Source of the DNA: Actinomadura macrotermitis
Lineage (GTDB): Bacteria; Actinomycetota; Actinomycetes; Streptosporangiales; Streptosporangiaceae
Assembly: GCF_009604375.1 (NCBI RefSeq)
Contig: NZ_WEGH01000002.1
Location: 830,073 to 894,072 of the forward strand
Direction: 5' to 3'
Length of the DNA: 64,000 nt
The notes beneath the pieces were generated by a model. That model saw only the letters and a list, made by a program, of their open reading frames with translations, had not been told where the DNA came from and did not search any database. Both the position numbers and the translations under genes were made by a program. Each line of letters starts with the position of its first letter. The first letter of the stretch is position 1. Positions 1 to 9,060 of the stretch are shown piece by piece.

Positions 1-3000
1 CACCCGCCACACACGCCGCGGCGATCTCCCCTTGCGAATGCCCCACCACCGCAGCCGGCACCACGCCCAACGACTCCCACAACCGCGCCAGCGCCACCGC
101 CACCGCGAACAACACCGGCTGAACGACATCCACCCGATCCAGCCCCGCCGAAACCACCCGATCCAGCCCCGCCGACCCAAGAGCCTCCAGCAACGACCAG
201 CCGGTATGAGGGTCCAGCACCTCAGCGCACTCCCTGATCGCCTCGGCGAACACCGGCGACGACCCCAGCAACTCCACCGCCATCCCCGGCCACTGACCAC
301 CCTGACCCGAAAACACCAACACCGGACGAGACACAACACCCCGCCCCACCACCGGCGCACGCAAACCCGCCAGCAACTCATCGCGATCCGAAGCGATCAC
401 CGCGCTTCGATAGGGGAGCACCGCTCGTCCGGTCGCCAAAGAGAAGGCCACATCCGCCAACCGCGCTTCGGGATGGGCCTTCACCCATTCAGCCAACCGC
501 GCCATCTGCTCCCGCAACGCCGCCTCACAACGAGCCGACACCACGAACGGCAAAGGACCAGACACCGCCCCGACCCCGGCCCCGGCCTCGGCCCCGACCC
601 CGGCCTCAGCCCCGGTCTCGGCCCCGGCCCCTGCCCCGGTCTCGGCCCCGACCCCGGCCTCAGCCCCGGTCTCGGCCCCGGCCCCTGCCCCGGTCTCGGT
701 CTCGGTCTCGGTCTCGGCCTGCGGAGCCTCCTCCAAGATCACGTGGGCATTGGTGCCGCTGATGCCGAACGAAGAGACCCCGGCACGCCGCACATCCGCG
801 GTCCGCTCCGTGGTCCGCTCCGTGGTCCGCTCCGCGGTCGGCTCCGCGGTCGGCTCCGTGGTCGGCTCCGTGGTCCACTCGACCGGTTCGGTCAGCACCC
901 GCACCTTGCCCGAAGACCAGTCGATCCGCGACGACGGCTCCTGGGCATGCAGAGTCCGCGGCAACACCCCATGCCGCATCGCCATCACCATCTTGATCAC
1001 ACCCGCAAGCCCCGCCGCCGCCTGCGTATGACCGATATTCGACTTCACCGACCCCAGCCACAACGGCCGGACACGACCCCGCCCATAAACCGACAACAAC
1101 GCCTGCGCCTCGATCGGATCACCCAAACGAGTGCCCGTCCCATGCGCCTCCACCACATCCACCTGATCCGGCGACAACCCGGCATTCACCAACGCCTGAC
1201 CGATCAACCGCTCCTGCGACGGACCATTCGGCGCAGTCAAACCATTCGAAGCACCATCCTGATTAACCGCAGAACCCCGCACCACACCCAAAACACGACG
1301 ACCATGACGACGAGCATCCGACAACCGCTCCAAAAGAACCACCGCCACACCCTCGGCCAACCCGAAGCCATTCGCCGACTCGGCGAACGCACGACAACGC
1401 CCATCCGGCGACAACGCCCCCTGACGACCGAACTCAGCAAACACCCCCAACGACGACATCACCGTCACCCCGGCCGCGACCGCCAGATCACACTCCCCCA
1501 ACCGCAACGACTGCGACGCCGAATGCAAAGCCACAAGCGACGACGAACACGCCGTATCAACCGTCACCGCCGGACCCTCGAACCCGAACACATACGCCAC
1601 CCGCCCCGACACCACACTCCCGGTGTCGCCGGTGAACGCGTATCCGGCGGCGGGTCCCTCGGTCTCCTGCCAGCGAGGTCCGTACTCCTGGGTGATCGCT
1701 CCCACGAACACGCCCGTCCGGCTTCCCCGCAACCCCAACGGATCAAGCCCCGCCCGCTCCAACACCTCCCACGAACACTCCAACAACAACCGCTGCTGCG
1801 GATCCATCGCCAACGCCTCACGCGGCGAAATCCCAAAAAACCCCGCATCAAAATCCGCAACACCGTCCAACAGCCCTGCCTCTCGCTGCACAAGGCCGTC
1901 GGTTTCCCAGCCGCGGTCGCCGGGGAAGCCCGTGACCACGTCCCGCTCGCTGAGGACCACCTCCCAGAGGTCCTCCGGCGAGCGCACGCCGCCCGGCAGG
2001 CGGCATGCCATCCCCACGATCGCCAACGGCTCGTCCGCGCGGGTCACAGAGGGGACGGCGGTGTCGTCGCTCACGGCGCCGGTGATCTCGGCTCGCAGGC
2101 GGGCGACGAGTTCGGCGGGCGTGGGGTGATCGAAGATGGCGGTGGCCGGCAGCCGCAGCCCCGTGACCGCGCTGAGGCTGCGGCTCAGCCGCAGCGCGCC
2201 CAGGGAGTCGAAACCCATGTCGGCGAAGGACCCCTGCGGGAGGAAGGCGTCCGGCTCCTCCATGACGAGCGCGACGCTGGAGCGCAGCAGGTCCATCAGG
2301 ACGCGCCGGGCCTCGGCCTCCGAGGCGGTCGCCAGGCGTTGCCTCAGCGACGGTTCCGCCGGCCCGTCATCCGCCTCGGTCGGTGCTTCCGGAAGGGCGA
2401 CCTCGCCGTCGTCTCCGTCCCGGGGCCCGAACACCGCGTCCCAGTTCACCGTCGCGCCGTTGGCATGAAGCTCCGCCAGTGACCTGACCAGTTCCTCCCT
2501 GTCGCTGCGCTGTCTCTGGAGGGTGGCGACGACGACGGCGGTCCGGTCCTCGGCGTCGAAGGTCTCCTGCATGCCCTGGGCGAGCAGCGGATGCGGGCTG
2601 ATCTCCAGAAAGAGCTCGTGTCCGCTGCGCAGCAAGGCCCGGGTCGCGCGGTCGAACCGGACGGTGCTGCGCAGGTTCCGGTACCAGTAGCGAGCGCCCA
2701 GGTCCCCGGTGTCCATGAGTTCCCCGGTCACCGTCGAGAAGAACGGGATCTCCGCGGGCACGGGCGCGACGGGAGCGAGGTCGGCGAGCAGGCGCTCCCG
2801 CAACCGTTCGATGTGCGGGGAGTGGGCAGCGACGTCCACGGGGATGCGGCGCGGCCGGTGGCCGGCTTCGCCGAGTTCGGCCATCAGGGCGTCGACGGCG
2901 GCGCGGTCGCCGGAGACCACGACCGACCGGGTCCCGTTGACGGCCGCGAGGGCGAGCCGTCCTTCCCAGGGGGACAGCCACTCCGAGACGGCGTCCTCGG

Positions 3001-3742
3001 TCAGCGCCACGGTGAACATGGCGCCGTCACCGGCGAGCGTGGCCTGGGCACGGCTCCACAGCGCCACCACCCGGGCGCCGTCGGCCAGGGACAGCGCTCC
3101 GGCCACACAGGCCGCGGCGATCTCCCCGTTGCTGTGCCCGACGACGGCGGACGGCTCGACGCCGTGCGTGCGCCAGACCTCGGCCAGCGCGACCATCACG
3201 GCCCACAGCGCGGGCTGGACGACGTCGTCGCGCTGGAGCCATCCCTCTCCGTGCTCACCCCGCAGTGTCGCGAGAAGCGGCCATTCCACGAACGGCGAGA
3301 GCGCCTCGTCGCACCGCCGGAGTACGTCATCGAAGACCGGGGAGGAACGCAGCAGTCCCCCGGCCATGCCTGCCCACTGCGCGCCCTGGCCGGGAAAGAC
3401 GAAGACGGCCCCGCGTCCGCCCCGGAGGTCCGGGAGGCCGCGGGTGGGGCGGATCAGGCCGATCTCCTCACCGCCGTGTGCCAGCGCGTCCAGGCCCCGG
3501 ACGAAATCGGAACGGTCCCGGCCCAGCACGACGGCCCGGTGGGCGGCCGGGCCGGTCCTGTCGCCGCCGAGGAGGCGGCCGACCGCGGAGGGCCGCAGGT
3601 CCAGGTGCTGCCCGGCGTACTCGTGCAGCCGTGCGGCCCATGCGCGCAGCAGGCCCTCGTCCGGTTGCGAGAGCGGCCAGGGGACGAGCGGTGGACGATC
3701 CGGGTCGGTGCCCGTGGAGATCCCGTGAGGTGCGTTCGTCAT
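1..3742 (-). CDS. Type I modular polyketide synthase, loading module plus start of module 1 (partial)
   Basis: This is the N-terminal 1247 residues of a modular PKS; the gene runs off the left edge. Domains in order: AT (about 110-420, FPGQGAQ, nucleophile motif GHSNGE near 203), ACP (phosphopantetheine serine in GFDSL near 512), KS (about 570-1000, TACSSS Cys near 731, His in EAHGTGT and NIGHT) and a second AT (FSGQGGQWPGM near 1147, GHSQGE at the edge). Starting with AT-ACP before any KS marks it as the loading module, so this is probably the first PKS of its assembly line. In the loading AT the position that normally carries the carboxylate-binding Arg (ALRSR) reads ALWSR. Such a change is typical of ATs that take monocarboxylic acyl-CoA starters. 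The motif normally read as YASH or HAFH is VAAH, so the starter cannot be called. The ATG overlaps the upstream gene's stop (ATGA). Confidence 0.93.
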   Translation of the reverse strand, partial: MTNAPHGISTGTDPDRPPLVPWPLSQPDEGLLRAWAARLHEYAGQHLDLRPSAVGRLLGGDRTGPAAHRAVVLGRDRSDFVRGLDALAHGGEEIGLIRPTRGLPDLRGGRGAVFVFPGQGAQWAGMAGGLLRSSPVFDDVLRRCDEALSPFVEWPLLATLRGEHGEGWLQRDDVVQPALWAVMVALAEVWRTHGVEPSAVVGHSNGEIAAACVAGALSLADGARVVALWSRAQATLAGDGAMFTVALTEDAVSEWLSPWEGRLALAAVNGTRSVVVSGDRAAVDALMAELGEAGHRPRRIPVDVAAHSPHIERLRERLLADLAPVAPVPAEIPFFSTVTGELMDTGDLGARYWYRNLRSTVRFDRATRALLRSGHELFLEISPHPLLAQGMQETFDAEDRTAVVVATLQRQRSDREELVRSLAELHANGATVNWDAVFGPRDGDDGEVALPEAPTEADDGPAEPSLRQRLATASEAEARRVLMDLLRSSVALVMEEPDAFLPQGSFADMGFDSLGALRLSRSLSAVTGLRLPATAIFDHPTPAELVARLRAEITGAVSDDTAVPSVTRADEPLAIVGMACRLPGGVRSPEDLWEVVLSERDVVTGFPGDRGWETDGLVQREAGLLDGVADFDAGFFGISPREALAMDPQQRLLLECSWEVLERAGLDPLGLRGSRTGVFVGAITQEYGPRWQETEGPAAGYAFTGDTGSVVSGRVAYVFGFEGPAVTVDTACSSSLVALHSASQSLRLGECDLAVAAGVTVMSSLGVFAEFGRQGALSPDGRCRAFAESANGFGLAEGVAVVLLERLSDARRHGRRVLGVVRGSAVNQDGASNGLTAPNGPSQERLIGQALVNAGLSPDQVDVVEAHGTGTRLGDPIEAQALLSVYGRGRVRPLWLGSVKSNIGHTQAAAGLAGVIKMVMAMRHGVLPRTLHAQEPSSRIDWSSGKVRVLTEPVEWTTEPTTEPTAEPTAERTTERTTERTADVRRAGVSSFGISGTNAHVILEEAPQAETETETETGAGAGAETGAEAGVGAETGAGAGAETGAEAGVGAEAGAGVGAVSGPLPFVVSARCEAALREQMARLAEWVKAHPEARLADVAFSLATGRAVLPYRSAVIASDRDELLAGLRAPVVGRGVVSRPVLVFSGQGGQWPGMAVELLGSSPVFAEAIRECAEVLDPHTGWSLLEALGSAGLDRVVSAGLDRVDVVQPVLFAVAVALARLWESLGVVPAAVVGHSQGEIAAACVAG
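562..717. repeat. In-frame tandem repeat coding a Glu-Thr-Gly-Ala linker between KS and AT
   Basis: Two exact 54-bp units lie end to end at 589-642 and 643-696, flanked by partial copies and by four 6-bp units near 692-717. On the minus strand each unit codes 18 residues of the ETGAGAGAETGAEAGVGA type. The array sits between the KS domain and the second AT of the PKS. The unit is a multiple of 3, so copy-number change keeps the frame. Confidence 0.9.
798..881. repeat. Seven 12-bp tandem units inside the KS C-terminal region
   Basis: Seven consecutive 12-bp units (gcggtccgctcc and close variants) fill 798-881. On the minus strand they code TTEP/TAEP/TTER tetrapeptides. They are inserted between the segment VEW and the conserved stretch RRAGVSSFGISGTNAH of the ketosynthase, where homologues have only a few residues. 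It is a coding minisatellite that keeps the frame. Confidence 0.9.
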
Positions 3743-5169
3743 CGGCGACCGGGCGACCGCGGCCCGTCGTGTTCGCGGTTCCCTGTCCTCCCTCGCGTGT
3801 CTGGACTGTGCGGGGCTTTCTGGTTCGGCCGGTCGACGCCGGGTCCAGGCCTCGCCTGCCCCGGGCGGACGTTCGCACGGAGTACGCGCAGGAGAATGGG
3901 CGGTGAGAACAGCCGGTGGGGCGGGTCCAGGAGGTTGGCGACGCGCAGCATCGTGCGGCCGACGGCCGGATCCCGTTCGAGGGCATTCCCGAGCGAGCCG
4001 AGGTAGGCGTTGGCCAGCCGCAGCACGGGCGACCGGCGGCCCTCGACCCCGTCGAAGCGCAGGTCGCCTCCGGTGGCCATGAGCCACGGCACGTCGATCA
4101 CGCGCTTGATCTCCTGGAAGAACCGGCAGGCGAGGTCACGGTCGCCCTTGAGCAGGCAGGTCCGCAGCACCCGCGCCTCCTCCGCGGCGACGGTCATTCC
4201 CTGGCTGTAGACGGGGTTGAAGCTGCACACCGCGTCACCCATGACGAGATAACCGTCCGGGAACCGCTCCAGGTGCTCGTAGCGGCGCCGGACGCTCGCG
4301 GGGAACCGGGCACGCACCGCCTTCTCCAGGGGTTTGGCCGTGGCGATGAGCCCGGCGATCCGCGGGTCGTGGAGGGTCGCCGCGAAGGCGTGGAACCCGG
4401 CGTCGTCCAGCGGGGGCTCGTCCCCGAGGATCCCGGCGAGCGTGACAATCCAGCGGTCGCCCTCCTCCCGCGCCAGCGCGCCGCCCCGCGGATTGTCCAC
4501 GGACAGTGACACGACGGCGCCCTTGCCCTCGGGCAGGTGGTGCGGCTCCCGGTGGAAGTGGCGGGTGGCGTAGGTCATGCCGATCCGCACGGCCTCCTCG
4601 GCGGGACGTTCGTAGCCGAGTTCCTCCAGCCACACGGGAGACCGGCTGCCCCGCCCGGAGGCGTCGACGACGAGGTCGGCGCCGATCTCCTCACGGAGGT
4701 TGTCCTCGTCCAGGCGGACGACCCGGACCTCGGTGACCCGCCCGGCGTGCGCGGTCAGCCCCTCGACCTCCCGGCGTTCCTGGATCCGCACCTTCGGGAG
4801 CGCCGCCACCCGCGCACGGACGCGGTTCTCCAGCAAGGCCCGGCTCATGGACAGGCCCTCCAGCCCGGACCTGGCCCGGTGCATCGGATGGCCGTCCAGG
4901 GTCCAGCAGATGTCGTGCTGGAGGTCGGCGCTGGTCGCGCCGAGGCTCAGCAGTTCCGCCGAGAGTCCGGGGAACATCTCCTCCAGGAGGTCGCGGCCGC
5001 GGGCGAGCAGCCCGTGCAGATGGCGGGCCTGGGGCGTTCCGGTCCGCGGCACCGCGTCGCCGGGCAGGCTGTCGCGGTCGAGCACGACCACCTCGTCGTG
5101 CGTCTCGCTGAGCGCTCTGGCCGCGACGAGTCCCGTCATCGCGGCGCCGATCACCACCGCCCGTTTCAC
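3739..5169 (-). CDS. FAD-dependent monooxygenase or epoxidase, likely polyketide tailoring
   Basis: A flavoprotein of about 476 residues. The N-terminal dinucleotide-binding motif is VVIGAAMTGLVAARAL, with Ala in place of two usual glycines. It is followed by TPQARHLHGLL, a block seen in the FAD epoxidase/monooxygenase family that includes polyether epoxidases such as MonCI and Lsd18. The second FAD motif is GYLVMGDAVCSFNPVYSQGM near residue 305. I chose GTG at 5169 because it directly precedes KRAVVIG; an in-frame start at 5250 would add 27 residues without family features. The last 45 residues are Pro/Arg-rich and probably disordered. Its stop overlaps the PKS start (ATGA), so the two are translationally coupled and the enzyme probably acts on that PKS product. 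The 186 bp upstream (5170-5355) should hold the promoter; I see no clear motif. Confidence 0.8.
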   Translation of the reverse strand: MKRAVVIGAAMTGLVAARALSETHDEVVVLDRDSLPGDAVPRTGTPQARHLHGLLARGRDLLEEMFPGLSAELLSLGATSADLQHDICWTLDGHPMHRARSGLEGLSMSRALLENRVRARVAALPKVRIQERREVEGLTAHAGRVTEVRVVRLDEDNLREEIGADLVVDASGRGSRSPVWLEELGYERPAEEAVRIGMTYATRHFHREPHHLPEGKGAVVSLSVDNPRGGALAREEGDRWIVTLAGILGDEPPLDDAGFHAFAATLHDPRIAGLIATAKPLEKAVRARFPASVRRRYEHLERFPDGYLVMGDAVCSFNPVYSQGMTVAAEEARVLRTCLLKGDRDLACRFFQEIKRVIDVPWLMATGGDLRFDGVEGRRSPVLRLANAYLGSLGNALERDPAVGRTMLRVANLLDPPHRLFSPPILLRVLRANVRPGQARPGPGVDRPNQKAPHSPDTRGRTGNREHDGPRSPGRR

Positions 5170-5355
5170 GTGCGGCACCCGCCTGAGACTTCGGTCAACT
5201 TCCAGCACGCCAGACTTCTGTCTCTGACCACGAACACGAGCCCCCAGCACAATCCGAGAAGGATGAGGATGAGTGGAACCTGTGGAATGGAAGGCCCATG
5301 CGGCGCCGGCATGGACCTCTCGTGTTCTTCAGACTCACCCGAGCCCGGACAGGGG

Positions 5356-5680
5356 TCAATGGAACTTTCGTCCGACCAGGCACAGGTTGACAGCGAACAC
5401 CAGGTCAGCAGCATGCCTCGCGGCCCGGCGCGGGCCACCCGGACGGCACGGGAAGGCGCCGTTGATGTCATGTTTCCCGGGCCCGATCGCGTCCGCGTCC
5501 TCGTGGTAGCCGATCACCCACAGTTCCATATCGGACGGAAACCATTCCCGCCCCGCCGCGTACGCGTTCGGATGGGGTTTCCCGAATCCGGTCCGCGCGG
5601 ACGTGATGACCGCGTGGAAATACTGAGCCTTTTCAGCAGGTGGTCTGAAGTCCGCGGTTGTGGAGTACCAGGATGGCTTC
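5356..5680 (-). pseudogene. HAD-superfamily hydrolase, C-terminal fragment
   Basis: A reading frame without a start codon codes about 105 residues ending at the stop at 5356-5358. It contains HAVITSARTGFGKPHPNAY, the HAD motif III lysine region, and then ELWVIGYHEDADAIGPGKHD, which matches the motif IV region. Functional HAD enzymes usually have GDN or GDD there. The N-terminal half with the catalytic Asp is missing: the frame merges into the transposase remnant at about 5640-5680. It reads in the same direction as the monooxygenase and PKS, so it may be a former cluster gene cut by the insertion. Confidence 0.6.
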
Positions 5681-6155
5681 GGCCAGGTGACCAGGGCTCA
5701 GCCCGGTGCTGCGCAAAAGCCGGGGCATGCCCCAGATCCGGACGGCGATCAGGTCGTGCACGCTGCCGGGCAACGCCCCCGACACCCACAACAGCCGCCC
5801 GTCAGTCGCTGCCGGCACCCTGCAGGTTCATGCCGTGTTCCTTGTGCTTTCCCGAGTAGTAGGGGCCGTCGGCACCAGGGCGCCGTCCAGCACCGGATAC
5901 AGCAGCCCGTCGCCGGCCGCCCGGCGCAGCGCGGGGGTGCGGGCGGCCAGCAGGCCCACGGTGCGGTGCACATACCGCCAGGCGGTCGCGGTCGAAACAC
6001 CGAACCCACCAGCCAGTGCGGTGAAGGTCTCGCCCTTGCGCAGGTAGACCGGCGTCATCAGGGCTTGCCGGCCGGGTGGCAACGCCCGGTGCCGGCGGGC
6101 GCCTCGGGCAGCACGGTCACGGCGAACCACGCCGGTCGCACAGGCCAGGGTCGAA
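5633..6155 (-). pseudogene. IS5-like (DDE_Tnp_4) transposase remnant
   Basis: Two frames hold pieces of one transposase. The first, upstream, has LPPGRQALMTPVYLRKGETF followed by VSTATAWRYVHRT, the HTH part, and then YPVLDGALVPT, the first catalytic Asp region. The second, from about 5810, has DGRLLWVSGALPGSVHDL and ends HNRGLQTTC-stop. Between them the sequence that should code the GKHKxHGMNLQ block shifts frame at least twice. The C-terminal third with the last catalytic residue is absent. It is inactive and sits between the HAD fragment and the group II intron fragment. Confidence 0.75.
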
Positions 6156-6658
6156 CGCGACAACGACCGCCTCCGACGCCCACCCGGCACACCACCAATT
6201 TCCCGAGATCATCGGTTATAGGGCATGCCGCTCCGGTGACATCATTCCGCAGGTCACCGGGCCGGGGAAGGCCTCCCCAGTTCCCGCCGCCACTATCGTT
6301 ACGTTCCGCGCCCATACGCCGGAGAGTCCTTCACGGCTGTACCTCCAGGCTCTTCACCGCTCCCATGGCCTTCACTCCGGTTTCGAAGGGCTCGGCACTC
6401 TCTTGTCCCGCCTCGAAAGACGGCTGAGTAATAACGCTGCAGGCTTCGCTTTATGTTACGGACCGCATCTTCGCTTCCCTCTAACAGGGTTTTCGATGCC
6501 GGGCTTCGACCCCGCCCGTTTCCAGGCGAGGCCGCCAGCCTGCCACCGGGCTTCCTGGCAACTACCCGGACCGGACTTCCACCGGCAAGCGACGACGAGC
6601 TTGCGAACGAAAAGATCAGCCGCTCATCGCGGCATCATCTCCGATCTTCTGGGCGCAC
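6156..6658 (-). ncRNA. Group II intron fragment (5' RNA domains only)
   Basis: On the minus strand the segment begins at 6658 with GTGCGCCCAGA, the same 5' end as the Lactococcus Ll.LtrB intron. It continues with blocks I associate with bacterial intron RNA: GGTGGAAGTCCGG near 6575, GGTCCGTAACATAAAGCGAA near 6460, GGTGAAGAGCCTGGAGGTAC near 6350 and GCGGCATGCCC near 6230. No reverse transcriptase/maturase frame follows. The transposase remnant takes over at about 6155, and no domain V was found in the window. The fragment is therefore dead. The boundary at the low-coordinate end is approximate. Confidence 0.6.
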
Positions 6659-6671
6659 GAAAAAAGCTCGA

Positions 6672-6872
6672 TCAATGACCCGCGGGAAACAGGCCAGGGC
6701 GTTCACGGAGGACCGACCTCGTACTCAAATTCTTCACGATCAATTCTGTGGGAAGTCCAGGCCGGAAGCGTGCGACATAAGCCATGCGGGACCACTCGGC
6801 ATTGAAAGGCACAGGGATTCCGGCCCGCTCTAGGACGACAGCCGCCTTCCCATAGAAGCCCGCCCGTTCCAA
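6672..6872 (-). pseudogene. Unrecognised ORF fragment abutting the intron
   Basis: A 66-residue frame (MERAGFYGKAAVVLERAG...) ends 14 bp before the intron 5' end. It contains a plausible protein-like stretch, VPFNAEWSRMAYVARFRPGL, and has no ribosome binding site. It may be the 3' part of a gene whose upstream part (to about 6960) is frameshifted. I do not recognise the family. Confidence 0.3.
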
Positions 6873-6984
6873 GGACGATCTTTTCGCGCACAGAGGTGAC
6901 GCCGCCCAGGCCCGGGATAATGCGAAAGAAACAAATACTGCCGGACAAGGGGTGGGCGGACTTGCTCTTGCCTCGGCGAACGAA

Positions 6985-7029
6985 TTATTCCGATTCGATG
7001 TCCGTCAGGAATTTGCCGACGATGGCCAT
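6985..7029 (-). other. 14-codon ORF with a strong ribosome binding site
   Basis: ATG at 7029 follows GGGAGGA (7043-7037) with 7-bp spacing and opens the peptide MAIVGKFLTDIESE before TAA. It lies 46 bp downstream of the LuxR gene on the same strand. It could be the start of a decayed gene or a real micro-ORF. Confidence 0.3.
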
Positions 7030-7075
7030 CGTCCGTTCCTCCCGCGCCACCGATTTCGGATGACCCGCACGCGCC

Positions 7076-7390
7076 TCAGCGACAGCCATCATCAATGGCG
7101 CCTTCGTTCAGGAGGCGGTGCAGAACGGAGACCAGCCCCGCCTGCAGCCTGGAATCCACACCGAGTTTGCTCATGATCTGGGCGACATGAGTCTTCACCG
7201 TGCGCTCGGCAATGCCGAACTGTCGGGCGATCAGCCGGTTCGAATAGCCCTCACCGAGCTTGGTGAACACTTGCACCTCACGCGTCGAGAGCAGATGGAC
7301 CCGGCCGACGTGTTCGGTCCAGATCGCCTGGCTGCCCGGCAGGCTCACCGAATCCGATCGAGTTCTTACCGTTTCTCCAACCGACGACAT
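7076..7390 (-). CDS. Small LuxR-type DNA-binding regulator
   Basis: The 104-residue protein is almost only a C-terminal LuxR/GerE helix-turn-helix, about residues 33-95. It carries LLSTREVQVFTKLGEGYSN, then IARQFGIAERTVKTHVAQIM and SKLGVDSRLQAG. No receiver, ATPase or ligand domain precedes it. The start at 7390 has AGGAAGG 9 bp upstream, so the short form looks genuine and not like a truncated LAL protein. It points toward the PKS genes and may act as a cluster regulator, as single-domain LuxR proteins do in other clusters. Its target is unknown. The mobile-element debris separates it from the PKS operon. Confidence 0.75.
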   Translation of the reverse strand: MSSVGETVRTRSDSVSLPGSQAIWTEHVGRVHLLSTREVQVFTKLGEGYSNRLIARQFGIAERTVKTHVAQIMSKLGVDSRLQAGLVSVLHRLLNEGAIDDGCR

Positions 7391-8129
7391 GACCCGAGGC
7401 CTTCCTGTCAGAATTTATGAATTGTCGGGTGGTGGCACGTACGCACAGCGCCCCACGTAAGTCCTGGCACAGGTGCCCACCTGGGGAGACTCGGACCGTG
7501 GCCGCCTACTACAGGCGATCTCATTCAGGCTAAGCAGCTGTCAAATCGCCCGTCAATAGCCCCGAAGCCGTCAGCCCCGGCAGCCCTACGGCCCTCCACG
7601 CCGGGCCGGCGCCGCGGCCCTCCGACTGAAGTGGAGTCATGACCGACTGTCAAGGAGCATGTACCGAGAACCGGGCCGAACGCGATCATCGACTCGCGTC
7701 ATTTCGGTCTTCATAACCATCGGTTTATGTATCGTCCGATGGTCACATCTGACGACACAGGGGACCCCCAAGACCCCATGGTCGCGAACGAGACGACGAC
7801 CTGGCCCCTGGGCCGGCCCTCATCTCCGCCGCCGCCTTTCAGCATGAGAGGACGCGGGCATGGATTTTCACGCCTGGCACCAGGAGTAGATCGGCCGGAT
7901 TCACCTCTCGGGCGGCTCCTGCGCGTGGTTCAGGGACGCATCCACGTGATTCTGGACGGCAGCCCGCCCGGCTCTCTGCCCGTTATCACTCCAGCCGCGC
8001 TTGGAGATATCGGTCTGGTCGAGGCCGGGACGTGAGACGGTCACCGCCGTGATCCAGTGAGATCACGAGCTTCGCGACTTCGACAATGCTCTGACCTGCA
8101 AAACCAGGCGCGTCAAAGTCTTTAAATCC
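7391..8129. other. Gene-free stretch upstream of luxR
   Basis: I find no convincing gene in these 740 bp. The longest plus-strand frame (7727-8035) has a biased, low-complexity start and an unfamiliar end (GRLLRVVQGRIHVILDG). The part near 7391-7500 should hold the LuxR promoter. The rest looks like decayed island DNA. Confidence 0.5.
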
Positions 8130-8147
8130 ATGATCTATTTAGATCAT
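8130..8147. repeat. 18-bp inverted repeat left of the IS701-like remnant
   Basis: ATGATCT and AGATCAT are separated by ATTT, in an AT-rich patch 30 bp before the transposase frame begins. It may be part of the insertion sequence end or an operator. The matching right end was not found. Confidence 0.5.
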
Positions 8148-8176
8148 GTGGGTGTGTTGGAACCCTATGATCGGCG

Positions 8177-8990
8177 GTGGCCGTGCCGCCTGCTGTAGAA
8201 GGTGTCGACCCGGCCGGGTGGGTTGATGGGTTCGATGCGTTGTTCGCGCAGGTGGTGGCGCCGTTCTTCGGGCGCAGGGAGCCCCGATTGCGGGCCAGGC
8301 GGTATCTGCTGGGCCTGTTGAGCGGGCTGGTCGCCGGCGGAGTTCGCCGGGGATGCCCGGCCGGACGGGATGCAGCGGTTGCTCAACCAAGCACGATGGG
8401 ACGCCGGCCAGGTGCGCGACGCGCTGCGGTGGCAGATGACCGACGACACCGGGTTCGAGAAGAAGGGCCGCCGCTCAGCGCCAGTACACCGGCACCGCGA
8501 GGAAGATCACCCATTGCCGTTCGCCTCGTATGCCAACCCCGGCGATCAGCGGGTGCTCATCGACCGGCAGCTGTATCTACCCAGGTCCTGGTTCGCAGGC
8601 CCTGACCGGCTGGCCGACGGCTGAGCCGTTCTGCATGGGCGCTGGCCCTCCGGTCGATCAGCGACCCACCCGAACTGGTCCGGGCCGCGGGATGCCGATG
8701 GAGCGCCGAGGAATGCTTCCAGGCGACCACGAACCAGGTCGGTCTCGATCACTACCAGGTTCGCCGGCACGTCACGCTGGCCATGGTCGCCCACGCCCAC
8801 CTGGCCTTCCTGGCCACCGGGCGCCTCCAGGCTTCGATGACGACAGTGGCGGGGCCGACGCCCCCGCCACACGGGGGCCCGGGCCCGCAGGGACGACCCC
8901 GGCGAACTGGTCCCGCTCACCGTCAACGAGATCCGCCGCCTGCACGCCCATCTCCACCACCCCAGACACCCACCCGAAACCGACGGCGCC
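8177..8990 (+). pseudogene. IS701-family transposase remnant
   Basis: Three successive frames carry pieces of an IS701/DDE_5 transposase. The N-terminus is DALFAQVVAPFFGRREPRLR then RRYLLGLLSGL. The middle is MQRLLNQARWDAGQVRDALR followed by TDDTGFEKKG, the catalytic Asp region, and LIDRQLYLPRSW. The C-terminus is EECFQATTNQVGLDHYQVRR then HVTLAMVAHAHLAFLA and ELVPLTVNEIRRL. The central part of the DDE domain is deleted, and the frames shift at about 8340 and 8620. Its 3' end runs straight into the integrase frame, so the element probably inserted into that integrase gene. Confidence 0.8.
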
Positions 8991-9060
8991 ACCAAGCCCG
9001 CGCCCACCGCTGCCGCCACCAACGCTGGCTCACCGATCGCTGCAGGCGGTTCGGCCGGCG

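Noticed and set aside
32-2482. An 816-codon plus-strand frame across the PKS
   Set aside because: It is antisense to the KS and AT motifs, with Arg/His/Pro-biased composition typical of shadow frames.
7727-8035. A plus-strand frame ending GRLLRVVQGRIHVILDG
   Set aside because: No ribosome binding site, atypical codon use in its first half, no family; kept only as unassigned DNA.
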